Source of the DNA: Candidatus Kaiserbacteria bacterium
Lineage (GTDB): Bacteria; Patescibacteriota; Minisyncoccia; Phycocordibacterales; Phycocordibacteraceae
Assembly: GCA_016182285.1 (NCBI GenBank)
Contig: JACOXQ010000077.1
Coordinates: forward strand, 1-11,861
DNA length: 11,861 bases
Direction: 5' to 3'
The position numbers and the translations under genes were made by a program. The notes under the pieces were generated by a model, which was not told the DNA's origin, searched no databases, and saw only the letters and a program-made list of their open reading frames with translations. Shown here piece by piece: positions 1 to 6,477 of this stretch (within the stretch, counting starts at the first letter, position 1; every line of letters starts with the position of its first letter).

Positions 1-906
1 TGGCCGGAGTGGTTTACGCTTGATTTCAGTCGAGGATTTGGCCGGAATGATCCTCCCCGCCTGATCATTGGCATCGCACCGGAGCCATTACGACAACTTA
101 TTGCCCTTTTGCCGAAAGCCCCGCTCCTCGACGACATTAAGAAGGTCCTGCGTGAATATGATGTTGAAGGGGACTTTCTCCTTGACATAGACAAGCCTTG
201 GGGATTCGGCGGTGTACTTGAGCCGTACCGACGGGCAAGCCGCGATGATGGGCACACACTCATCGAGTATGCCATTACGATTCCACGAATCGAAAAAGAT
301 GTCGGCGTCTGTAAAGATTGCAACGGGACACGCGAAGTTGACGGCATGGAATGCTTACACTGCATGAGGACAGGTAGGGAGACAAGTCATGAGTGGGATG
401 TCATTGATCGCATAGGAGCTACGCTTCATGTCCTCGGAATCATCTTGGACAAGCCGGGTAAAGAAATGCTTATTGGAATCGACACGAAACGAAAGCAGCT
501 TCTATCGTTACGGACATACCTTGGCAGGGGTAACGCTTTCATCGGTGCGACTCTTTCTAGGTCATTCGGCGATTACATACGCAAGCTGTCAGAGCAGCAC
601 TTGCCCGAAGTAAAAGCGGCGACCAAGAGCGCGTATCAACACATGTTCCCGAGGCGTCGACAGTTTGGTGACTACGACTTCAGAGCCGATGTTCACAGAA
701 ACGGTCAGCTCATCATTGATGTTCCAGGCGATGCATGTGGCTTGTATGTGGACGGTATGAGCAAGAGCCTGCACGAAGTTTCGGGTCCGGTGGAGCTCGA
801 CTGCCACAACGTGGACGGGCACCATCAGCAATTAACACTTCTCTGTGGTCTCGCTACGCTTACCAGCATGGCCAGAATGGATTTGTATTCCCGACGCATA
901 AAATAA
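1..906 (+). CDS. Protein of unknown function with a DnaJ-like Cys4 zinc motif (5' end missing)
   Basis: The reading frame is open from the first base of the window, so the start codon lies upstream; a TTG at 109 is not needed as a start. It ends at TAA 904-906, leaving 301 visible residues. Two CxxC knuckles lie at codons 310/319 and 352/361, in the context CKDCNGT and CLHCMRTG. This resembles the CxxCxGxG repeats of the DnaJ zinc-finger domain, but with only two knuckles, enough for one zinc ion. No J domain, membrane helix or catalytic motif is visible. The rest is a mixed, fairly charged soluble protein. I do not recognise the family. A role in binding a partner protein or nucleic acid through the zinc ribbon is only a guess. 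It is separated from murG by an intrinsic terminator and so belongs to an upstream transcript. Confidence 0.75.
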   Translation, partial: WPEWFTLDFSRGFGRNDPPRLIIGIAPEPLRQLIALLPKAPLLDDIKKVLREYDVEGDFLLDIDKPWGFGGVLEPYRRASRDDGHTLIEYAITIPRIEKDVGVCKDCNGTREVDGMECLHCMRTGRETSHEWDVIDRIGATLHVLGIILDKPGKEMLIGIDTKRKQLLSLRTYLGRGNAFIGATLSRSFGDYIRKLSEQHLPEVKAATKSAYQHMFPRRRQFGDYDFRADVHRNGQLIIDVPGDACGLYVDGMSKSLHEVSGPVELDCHNVDGHHQQLTLLCGLATLTSMARMDLYSRRIK

Positions 907-931
907 GCTAGTGTCTTGTATTTTCAAATTT

Positions 932-965
932 CCGCCGCGGTACGACACGTGGCGGTTTTGTTTTT
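932..965 (+). terminator. Intrinsic terminator after the zinc-motif gene
   Basis: The arms CCGCCGCG (932-939) and CACGTGGCGG-side bases 948-955 form an 8-bp stem with one G-T pair around an 8-base loop, followed directly by TTTTGTTTTT. It lies 25 bases after the TAA at 906, which is the expected place for a Rho-independent terminator, and it insulates murG from the upstream gene. Confidence 0.75.
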
Positions 966-996
966 ATACAATAAGGAAAATAAGGAAAGGGTAGGG

Positions 997-1002
997 TATA
1001 CT
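997..1002 (+). promoter_or_regulatory. -10 box of the murG promoter
   Basis: TATACT (5 of 6 to consensus TATAAT) ends 6 bases before the murG ATG at 1009. Transcription would begin at or next to the ATG, giving a leaderless mRNA, and no ribosome binding site is present. No good -35 box is visible. The same layout recurs at several other genes in this window. Confidence 0.6.
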
Positions 1003-1008
1003 TTATGC

Positions 1009-2148
1009 ATGACCATCGTGTTTACCGGAGGGGGGACTGGCGGGCATTTTTATCCGATTATCGCCATAGCCGAGGCGCTGCAGGATATCGTGCGCGAGAA
1101 GCATCTTGTCGAGCCTAAGCTTTATTTTCTTTCGCCTTCGGCGTTTGATGAAAAGGCTCTTTTTGAGAACGGCATCGTCTTTATCTCCACTCCGGCAGGG
1201 AAGGTTAGGCGCTACTCGTCATTCAGAAATTTTACCGGTTACTTCGTTACAATCGCCGGCACAATTTCTGCGCTCTTCACGCTCTTCAGGCTGTATCCGG
1301 ACGTTGTAATGAGCAAGGGCGGATACGGGAGCGTGCCTGCGACCTTGGCCGCGCGTATTCTAGGCGTTCCGGTCATCATCCACGAGTCGGACTCTAAGCC
1401 GGGCAGAGCGAACCTTCTCGCATCTAAGTGGGCGATAAGGATCGCCATCTCATTTGAAAGCGCCGTGAAATTCTTTCCTGAAAAAGTCCAAAACAAAATC
1501 GCCCGCACCGGCATCCCCATCCGCAAGGCGCTTCTGCGCACCGAGGAGGAGGGCGCGCGGCAATATCTCGGCCTTGAACAGAACCTGCCGACTGTTCTTA
1601 TTCTCGGAGGGTCGCAGGGGGCGGCGAACATAAACGAAATTATCGTTTCGGCTCTGCCGGACCTCGTTTCATTCGCCAATATAATCCACCAGACCGGCCA
1701 GGCGAATTTCAACGACGTACAAAACATCGCCAATGTGACACTCACTAAGAATCCGCACGCCGACCGCTATCACCCGATCAATTATCTAAACGAAATGTCT
1801 CTTCAGAGGGCGGCTGGCGCAGCGGATATAATCGTTTCGCGCGCGGGAGCCAACTCCATAGCCGAAATCAGCCTTTGGAGGAAGCCGTCAATCGTCATTC
1901 CGATTCCGGAATCTGTCAGCCACGACCAGCGCACCAACGCATACTCCTATGCGCGTACCGGAGCCGCCGTCGTGTTGGAAGAAGAAAATCTCACGCCGCA
2001 TCTTATCGTTTCCGAGATTAGGCGCATCACCGGTGATCCTGCGCTCTCTAAGCGCATGAGCGCTTCGGCGCAAGGATTTACCGACCGCGATGCCGCGCAC
2101 ATTATTGCAAGCGAGATGCTCGCCATCGCTCTCGCACATGAATCATGA
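1009..2148 (+). CDS. murG: MurG: UDP-GlcNAc:lipid I N-acetylglucosaminyltransferase
   Basis: This peripheral inner-membrane enzyme adds GlcNAc to lipid I to make lipid II, the last cytoplasmic step of peptidoglycan precursor synthesis. The 379-residue protein is of normal family length. It has the N-terminal GGGTGGH loop (residues 8-14), the HESDSKPG segment that replaces the usual HEQN, the GGSQGA loop starting the UDP-binding domain, and SRAGANSIAE followed by a HDQ motif that contacts the sugar nucleotide. The frame extends upstream to a TTG at 916, but that would add a stretch crossing the terminator. The ATG at 1009 is preferred because the protein then begins MTIVFTGGGTGGH as in other MurG proteins and because a -10 box sits 6 bases upstream. 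The gene is first in an apparent operon and overlaps gltX by 4 bases (ATGA). Confidence 0.97.
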   Translation: MTIVFTGGGTGGHFYPIIAIAEALQDIVREKHLVEPKLYFLSPSAFDEKALFENGIVFISTPAGKVRRYSSFRNFTGYFVTIAGTISALFTLFRLYPDVVMSKGGYGSVPATLAARILGVPVIIHESDSKPGRANLLASKWAIRIAISFESAVKFFPEKVQNKIARTGIPIRKALLRTEEEGARQYLGLEQNLPTVLILGGSQGAANINEIIVSALPDLVSFANIIHQTGQANFNDVQNIANVTLTKNPHADRYHPINYLNEMSLQRAAGAADIIVSRAGANSIAEISLWRKPSIVIPIPESVSHDQRTNAYSYARTGAAVVLEEENLTPHLIVSEIRRITGDPALSKRMSASAQGFTDRDAAHIIASEMLAIALAHES

Positions 2149-2948
2149 GCAATTTTGTCACCCGTTTCGCACCGTCACCGACCGGCTTACTGCACGCCGG
2201 TAATTATCGCACTGCGGTCTTCGCCTATCTCTTCGCTAAACATGAGGGAGGGAAGTTCATCGTGCGGATAGAAGATACGGACGCCGAACGTTCCAAACCG
2301 GAATTTGAAAAAAATATTTTTGACACGATTGAATGGCTGCGCCTGCCGGCAGACGAAGTGTACAGGCAGAGCGAGCACAGGGTCCGGCACCGCGAGCTTC
2401 TGCAAAAACTGGTGAGTTCGGGACTAGCATACGTATCCAGAGAAACGCCGCAGGCTCCGGGCGACCGCGAAGAAGTCATTAGATTTAAAAATCCTGGCGG
2501 AGAAAGGGTTTTTGCAGACATGATACACGGCGAAATCCGCACAAAGGTTGACGACCTGAAAGACTTTATTATCGCCCGTTCGTTTGACGAGCCCGTGTTC
2601 CATTTCGCCGTCGTCGTAGACGATGCGGACGAGGGCGTCACGCATGTGATTCGCGGCGGAGACCATATTTCAAACACCGCCCGCCAGATGTTAATACGTG
2701 AAGCTCTCGGAATTCCCGAACCTCTCTACGCGCACCTGCCGCTCATTCTGGACAAAGACAGAAAAAAGCTCGGGAAGCGGACGGGCGCAAAGGCGATGAC
2801 CGAATATCGCGACGAAGGCGTTCTGCCGGAAGCTATGCTTAATTACATCGCATTTCTCGGCTGGAACCCGGGCGATGACCGCGAATATCTCTCGCGCGAC
2901 GAACTCATTAAAGCCTTTGACCTGTCGCGCGTTCAGAAGGGAAGCGCC

Positions 2949-2957
2949 GTCTCTCTT
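2949..2957 (+). other. gltX: Frameshift position in gltX
   Basis: Codons up to GTC 2949-2951 fit GltX in the first frame. From about 2954 (or 2960, GTC AAT CAG CAC TGG) the fit is in the frame one base back. Adding one T after 2951 would give AVFSSVNQHWM, a good match to the family (AVFxxxxLxWM). The local TCTCTCTTC run is a natural place for a lost base. Confidence 0.75.
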
Positions 2958-3014
2958 CGGTCAATCAGCACTGGATGCGCCGGCTTTCCGACAACGATTT
3001 CCGCGCCCATGTGG

Positions 3015-3059
3015 TGGACGTCGTACGTCCAACATCAGATGTTGGACGTACGACGTCCA
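3015..3059. repeat. 45-bp palindromic element inserted in frame in gltX
   Basis: Two 22-base arms (3015-3036 and 3038-3059) are exact reverse complements around the single base A3037. The left arm begins TGGACGTCGTACGTCCAAC. In the gltX frame it encodes roughly VRPTSDVGRTTSK, between HVVDV and LVPLLKERAKTF. These flanks would join naturally without it, so it looks like an insertion of about 13-15 codons. All bases pair, so the mRNA would form a long hairpin. It is the only copy in the window. Its behaviour recalls the Rickettsia palindromic elements, which also sit in frame inside genes, but no relationship is implied. Confidence 0.85.
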
Positions 3060-3199
3060 AGTTAGTGCCATTACTGAAGGAGCGCGCAAAGACTTTTAAA
3101 GAGGCGCGCGAAATGCTATCGGGTGAGCTCTCGTGCTTCTTTAATGAGCCGAAAATTGATAAAAACCTGCTTCTCGCCAAGGAGCCGGCCGACCGTTTC

Positions 3200-3350
3200 G
3201 GCATAACAATATCGGCCTTAAAAGGCCTTCTAGGGCCTATAAAAGCCCTTCCGGAAGACGTTTCGGCCGAGATGGGCATAACAATATCGGCCTTAAAAGG
3301 CCTTCTAGGGCCTATAAAAGCCCTTCCGGAAGACGTTTCGGCCGAGATGG
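3200..3350 (+). repeat. Perfect 75-bp tandem duplication inside gltX
   Basis: Bases 3200-3274 and 3275-3349 are identical; the match runs one base further (3275 = 3350). The unit is 25 codons, encoding GITISALKGLLGPIKALPED plus VSAEM twice, so it keeps the frame. The unit holds self-complementary stretches: GGCCTT/AAGGCC at 3214-3227 and AGGGC/GCCCT at 3232-3249. These could have promoted slippage. The family expects only one copy before VRNTLMPFAD. Confidence 0.95.
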
Positions 3351-3543
3351 TCAGGAATACGCTCATGCCGTTCGCCGACGCCGAGGAGGCGAGAGGGAAG
3401 GGAGGCCGCGGCGCCGTACTCTGGCCTCTGCGCTACGCGCTCTCCGGCCAGGAGCGTTCGCCGGACCCCTTCACCATTATCTCAATTCTTGGGAAAGATG
3501 AGGCGATTTCGCGCATACAGAAAGCTATTGCTATACTTGAAGG

Positions 3544-4872
3544 ATGATGCGTACGGGGCTTTGTATATTTTTCGCCGGACTAGTTTTTTGGACTCCGACA
3601 TTCGCATTTGCCGATGCGGCGTCAGACATCCAAGCGCAAATTGACGCGAACAATCAACAGCTTGAATTGCTGAAAGAGGAAATCATCGCCTACCAGCAAC
3701 AGCTTGACACCATCGGCTCAAAGAAGAACACACTGCAGTCGGCCATCAACGCACTCACTGTTTCTCAAAAACAGCTTGCGGCGCAGATACAAGCGACGGA
3801 GAACAAAATCGCCTCGGCCGCACTAAAGATAAAACAGCTCACCCTCTCCATAGGCGACAAGGAGGCGGCCATAGCCACGGACCAGAACGCAATCGGCAAG
3901 GCGCTTCGCCGGGTCGCGGAGAGGGAAGAGAGGCCTCTCATCGCGGCGCTCATCTCTTCAAACTCCATCGGAGAAGCGTGGCGGCTGACCGATGAAGCGC
4001 TGCAGTTCAACCGCGCGCTCGCCGAGGATATCAACGACCTGCGCGCCGTGCGCACGGAGCTCGCGGCCGACCGCGACGAGACTGCGGCGGCGAAAGCGAA
4101 ACTGGTTTCGCTCCAGAAGGACCTCACCCTTCAGAAACGTTCGGTGGACGCCAGCAAAGCGGCGCAACAGAAACTACTCGCCGATACGAAGAACATGGAG
4201 ACGAATTATCAGAAGCTCATCGCCGAGAAGCAGGCGGCGGAGAAAGCGTTTGAACAGGAACTCATCAATCTGCAGAGCCAACTGGACTTAATCGTGCATC
4301 CAGACCTTTTACCGAAGGTCGGCAGCGGCGTCCTCGCCTGGCCGTTCTCCGGGGCTTTTATGAATAATTGCGGTGCGCGCAAAGGTCTGTTCGGCAACTT
4401 CTTCTGCATTACACAGTACTTCGGCAGTACGCCCTTCGCCACCGCGAATCCGCAGGTCTACAACGGCGGCGGACATAACGGCATTGACATCGCCGCGCCT
4501 ATCGGAACGCCGGTCTACGCTTCATTGGGCGGCACGGTGCTCGCTACCGGCAATACCGACCTTGTGCGCGGCTGTTACTCCTTCGGCAAATGGATAATGA
4601 TAATCCACGGCAACGGATTGAACACGCTGTATTCGCATCTCTCGGCGATAGACGTGGTAAAAGGGCAGCAGGTAAGCACCGGACAGTTGATAGGCCTCTC
4701 GGGCATGACCGGCTATGCGACCGGACCGCATCTCCACTACGGCGTATACGCGACCGAGGGTACTCAAATCATGACCCTCCGCCAATTCCGCAGTTCTAAG
4801 ATCGGCTGCGCCGACGCAACGATGCCGGTTGCGACCTTGACAGCGTATCTAAACCCGCTTTCGTACCTTTAG
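3544..4872 (+). CDS. Secreted M23 (LytM-type) peptidoglycan peptidase with N-terminal coiled coil
   Basis: This 442-residue EnvC/NlpD-like protein is probably exported and acts on, or activates others on, peptide cross-links in the wall. Residues 1-25 form a signal peptide (hydrophobic core LCIFFAGLVFW, small residues before DAASD). Residues about 28-250 are Gln/Ala/Lys-rich heptads typical of a long coiled coil. The C-terminal M23 domain (about 305-415) keeps the full catalytic set: H311 and D315 (HNGID), H365 (YSHL), and H396 and H398 (PHLHYG). This predicts an active zinc enzyme, unlike the degenerate EnvC. Four cysteines (276, 288, 344, 422) in the exported part could form disulfides. Translation starts at ATG 3544, overlapping the gltX TGA; a second ATG follows at 3547 and has AAGG three bases upstream. 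Cotranscription with murG fits a role in wall growth or division. Confidence 0.93.
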   Translation: MMRTGLCIFFAGLVFWTPTFAFADAASDIQAQIDANNQQLELLKEEIIAYQQQLDTIGSKKNTLQSAINALTVSQKQLAAQIQATENKIASAALKIKQLTLSIGDKEAAIATDQNAIGKALRRVAEREERPLIAALISSNSIGEAWRLTDEALQFNRALAEDINDLRAVRTELAADRDETAAAKAKLVSLQKDLTLQKRSVDASKAAQQKLLADTKNMETNYQKLIAEKQAAEKAFEQELINLQSQLDLIVHPDLLPKVGSGVLAWPFSGAFMNNCGARKGLFGNFFCITQYFGSTPFATANPQVYNGGGHNGIDIAAPIGTPVYASLGGTVLATGNTDLVRGCYSFGKWIMIIHGNGLNTLYSHLSAIDVVKGQQVSTGQLIGLSGMTGYATGPHLHYGVYATEGTQIMTLRQFRSSKIGCADATMPVATLTAYLNPLSYL

Positions 4873-4923
4873 TCAAGGCATGCGAATCTCGGCTGGACGG
4901 GATAAGAGGGGAGAGAAGTGCGG

Positions 4924-4929
4924 TATAAT
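4924..4929 (+). promoter_or_regulatory. -10 box of the small membrane protein gene
   Basis: A perfect TATAAT ends 8 bases before ATG 4938, so the transcript would be leaderless or nearly so. A GGAGG at 4932-4936 is only one base from the ATG, too close to act as a normal ribosome binding site. No -35 box is clear. Confidence 0.6.
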
Positions 4930-4937
4930 ATGGAGGC

Positions 4938-5102
4938 ATGCTTCATCTCGCCTTCTCTATTTTCGTTCTTCTGTTAGCTCTTTCTTTCTTCGGAATCTCA
5001 ATCCAGGCCGTCATCAACTCGCCCGCGGGGCAGGAGAATATCGCTTATCTGCTCTATCTTCTATCCCAAGCATGGCAGTGGATACTCGCGCAGGTGCATT
5101 AA
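4938..5102 (+). CDS. Small membrane protein, 54 residues, unknown function
   Basis: The frame ATG 4938 to TAA 5100-5102 encodes a hydrophobic first helix (about residues 4-26, FSIFVLLLALSFFGISIQAV), a short polar loop NSPAGQEN, and a second amphipathic or membrane segment (about 34-52, with YLLYLL and WQWILAQV). The consensus -10 box just upstream and the coherent two-segment protein argue for a real gene. A longer overlapping frame (4880-5107) gives an arginine-rich sequence with no recognisable features and is less likely. The gene follows the M23 peptidase by 65 bases and may form its own transcript. I do not recognise a family. Confidence 0.6.
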   Translation: MLHLAFSIFVLLLALSFFGISIQAVINSPAGQENIAYLLYLLSQAWQWILAQVH

Positions 5103-5177
5103 GTTAATGGATAGGGGCTTCGCACAATATATCTTTTGCGAACATGTCCTCTTCTATCTTATTTTTCTTATTTAAAA

Positions 5178-5291
5178 TTACTTTTTGAGTGCGACGATAA
5201 TCACGTGCATCAGGCTGATGATGGTGCTCGTAAATCCGGTCCAGAATGCATAGACCTGAAGCCGCGTGGAAGAATATTTCATTCGTTTCAT
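5178..5291 (-). CDS. Possible 37-residue single-helix membrane peptide
   Basis: From ATG at 5291 the minus strand encodes a basic start (MKRMKYSSTRLQ), one hydrophobic segment (about residues 13-34, AFWTGFTSTIISLMHVIIVA), and a basic end LKK. This fits a small membrane peptide oriented with its ends charged. A TATCAT box lies 7 bases before the ATG, as at other genes here. It is downstream of the LOG gene on the same strand. The frame extends upstream to 5363 through a stretch with no support. Length alone gives no strong proof, and a chance frame remains possible. Confidence 0.35.
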   Translation of the reverse strand: MKRMKYSSTRLQVYAFWTGFTSTIISLMHVIIVALKK

Positions 5292-5298
5292 GTTGAAT

Positions 5299-5304
5299 AT
5301 GATA
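5299..5304 (-). promoter_or_regulatory. Possible -10 box for the 37-residue peptide
   Basis: TATCAT on the minus strand ends 7 bases before ATG 5291, matching the leaderless layout of neighbours. No -35 box was identified. Confidence 0.3.
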
Positions 5305-5349
5305 TCACTGTTATTGGCGCTTCCCTTCCGTAAAGTGCAAAACCGCGTT

Positions 5350-6093
5350 CTAACAAGCAACATTCGCGATTATGTAGTCGTATGCCTCGTCAACTGAATC
5401 AACAAGCGTATACAGCTTCATATCGCTCTCATCAATAGCGTTGAGTTTTTTGTACAATGTATTTTCAATATACGCGAGCAGCGGCTCCCAGTACGACCTG
5501 CCAAACAGGACAATAGGAACGCTGCGAATTTTTTTAGATTGCACGAGCGTGACTATTTCAAAAAATTCGTCCAGAGTGCCGAAGCCTCCTGGGAAATATA
5601 CGTACACCTCGGAGGCGTATGTAAGCATGACCTTACGCACGAAAAAATGGTCAAATCCGAATTTCTCCGTGAGATAATGGTTATACGTTTGCGCCATCGG
5701 CAAGTTTAGATTGAGCCCGACCGATGCTCCTCCGGCTTCAAAAGCGCCTTTGTTCGCCGCCTGCATAACGCCGGAGGAGCCGCCGGTGATAATTGCGAAG
5801 CCTTTTTTTGTAAGGCGCCCTGCGAGCTCTGTAGCGTGTTTGTAAACGTCGTTTTCAAGAGTTGCGCGCGTACTTCCGAAGAACGTGGCCGCGAGTCCGT
5901 AACGGCGTATTATATCAAATCCTTCTATGAATTCCGCCATTATCTTGAATATGCGCCACGACTCTATCTTTTTCGGTTTGCAGACGAGAAGCGGACGGTC
6001 TTCAGGCATCGTTCTGTGTCCTTCGTGAACGGCGTGCGCCAACTTTTCGGCGGTATCATGAATTGAGCTGCAGCGCGTCAAATCATCATTCAT
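5350..6093 (-). CDS. LOG-family Rossmann protein (putative nucleotide 5'-monophosphate phosphoribohydrolase)
   Basis: Members of this family (formerly annotated lysine decarboxylases) cleave the N-glycosidic bond of nucleoside monophosphates, releasing a free base such as a cytokinin and ribose 5-phosphate; some bind rather than cleave. The 247-residue protein has the GGSSGVMQAANKGA segment (residues 104-117), the FVRK arginine region (151-154), and the hallmark PGGFGTLDEFFE motif (168-179) holding the catalytic glutamate, so it is probably active. An N-terminal extension of about 60 residues precedes the Rossmann core. ATG 6093 is chosen because a TATGAT box lies 7 bases upstream. It follows the Ada-tail gene on the same strand after 29 bases, but its own promoter sits in that gap. 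The natural substrate cannot be told from sequence. Confidence 0.9.
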   Translation of the reverse strand: MNDDLTRCSSIHDTAEKLAHAVHEGHRTMPEDRPLLVCKPKKIESWRIFKIMAEFIEGFDIIRRYGLAATFFGSTRATLENDVYKHATELAGRLTKKGFAIITGGSSGVMQAANKGAFEAGGASVGLNLNLPMAQTYNHYLTEKFGFDHFFVRKVMLTYASEVYVYFPGGFGTLDEFFEIVTLVQSKKIRSVPIVLFGRSYWEPLLAYIENTLYKKLNAIDESDMKLYTLVDSVDEAYDYIIANVAC

Positions 6094-6100
6094 ATTTTAA

Positions 6101-6106
6101 ATCATA
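6101..6106 (-). promoter_or_regulatory. -10 box of the LOG-family gene
   Basis: TATGAT on the minus strand ends 7 bases before ATG 6093. The leader would be absent or nearly so, and there is no ribosome binding site. Confidence 0.55.
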
Positions 6107-6122
6107 TCACTACTTCGCCAGA

Positions 6123-6458
6123 TTAAATACCCGCACAATTTGCAGCCGGAGAATAACCTGCCGCAACGGCGGCTGATGCGGATATGAACCACACTTTGTT
6201 GGCATCTGAAATGCGTTCCGCGCCGGCGCACGCCGGCAAATAATATTTAGTTCCGGATTTTGATGCGACGAAGCGTCCATCTGCCGACGTTGCCTGCGCG
6301 TTGAGCGCGTCCTTCGGTACACGAGCGTCTAATCCCGCTAAATACCCGAGTCCAAAGCTTAAAGACGAAGTTAATATCAGAATAACAAGTATTAAAACGT
6401 CTTTTGGGACTTTATCGGTTAGACTTTTGCATTTCTCGCGGACTTCTGCTATAGTCAT
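6123..6458 (-). CDS. Single-helix membrane protein with Ada-type metal-binding-like C-terminal domain
   Basis: The 111-residue protein has a short cytoplasmic start with basic and acidic residues, one membrane helix (about residues 20-42, VLILVILILTSSLSFGLGYL), and a C-terminal domain from about residue 60. That domain reads FVASKSGTKYYLPACAG then ERISDANKVWF and AAGYSPAANC. It matches the pattern of the Ada metal-binding fold (SxxGxxYHxxxC...NxxxFxsxxeAxxaGYxPxxxC). Only two cysteines are kept (C77 and C108), so a normal four-Cys zinc site is absent. By topology the domain should face outside. Proteins of this design recur in Parcubacteria as hypothetical proteins; the function is unknown. 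The start at ATG 6458 is supported by a TATAGT box 8 bases upstream. It is divergent from rpmA, with 19 bases between the starts. Confidence 0.8.
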   Translation of the reverse strand: MTIAEVREKCKSLTDKVPKDVLILVILILTSSLSFGLGYLAGLDARVPKDALNAQATSADGRFVASKSGTKYYLPACAGAERISDANKVWFISASAAVAAGYSPAANCAGI

Positions 6459-6466
6459 ACTGTAAA

Positions 6467-6472
6467 ACTATA
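6467..6472 (-). promoter_or_regulatory. -10 box of the Ada-tail gene in the 19-base divergent gap with rpmA
   Basis: TATAGT on the minus strand ends 8 bases before ATG 6458. The rpmA promoter must overlap this region. Plus-strand candidates are TATAGT at 6450-6455 and TACTGT at 6458-6463, neither at the usual distance from ATG 6478, so the rpmA promoter is unresolved. Back-to-back RNA polymerases would compete here. Confidence 0.5.
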
Positions 6473-6477
6473 CCACT

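Larger units (their letters stand above)
2145..3547 (+). pseudogene. gltX: Glutamyl-tRNA synthetase GltX, broken by a one-base frameshift
   Basis: This class I synthetase charges tRNA-Glu (and often tRNA-Gln) with glutamate. The first part (2145 to a stop at 3063-3065) carries the PSPTGLLHAGN version of the HIGH motif (residues 10-20), the RIEDTD motif, and KLGKR (residues 208-212), a variant of KLSKR. After RVQKGSAV (near 2949) the conserved sequence continues in the -1 frame as NQHWMRRLSDNDF and runs to TGA 3545-3547, covering the anticodon-binding region and ending ALSGQERSPDPF. One missing base in a TC-rich stretch near 2950-2957 explains this; restoring it gives about 467 residues. The zinc-cysteine segment seen in E. 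coli after the acceptor-stem domain is absent. Two further lesions are a palindromic insertion at 3015-3059 and a 25-residue duplication at 3200-3349, both in frame. Start and stop overlap murG and the M23 gene by ATGA. It may be a real pseudogene or a sequencing or assembly error; an essential gene that keeps its frame elsewhere makes an error plausible. Confidence 0.9.

Noticed and set aside
1239..1745. Minus-strand frame of 168 residues inside murG
   Set aside because: It lies wholly opposite well-conserved murG codons and shows no domain of its own.
2146..2148. TGA read as glycine, as in some CPR lineages
   Set aside because: TGA ends murG, gltX, ctpA and the Cas2-like gene exactly where the families end, two of them in ATGA overlaps, and no in-frame TGA occurs inside a conserved gene.
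2949..3060. Programmed -1 frameshift in gltX stimulated by the palindrome hairpin
   Set aside because: The shift is in the right direction, but no slippery heptamer of the XXXYYYZ type is present and the hairpin begins about 60 bases downstream, far beyond the usual 5-9. A lost base is simpler.
2965..3366. Minus-strand frame of 133 residues with internal repeats
   Set aside because: It is the antisense shadow of gltX; its repeats come only from the 75-bp duplication and the palindrome.
4880..5107. 75-residue frame on the plus strand
   Set aside because: It starts inside the space before the TATAAT box and gives an Arg/Ser-rich sequence with no domain, while the overlapping 54-residue frame has a promoter and clear membrane segments.
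5119..5142. TTCGCA/TGCGAA hairpin as a terminator for the small membrane protein
   Set aside because: The stem has 6 bp with a 12-base loop, and the T-rich stretch begins several bases later, mixed with C. It is too weak to call.
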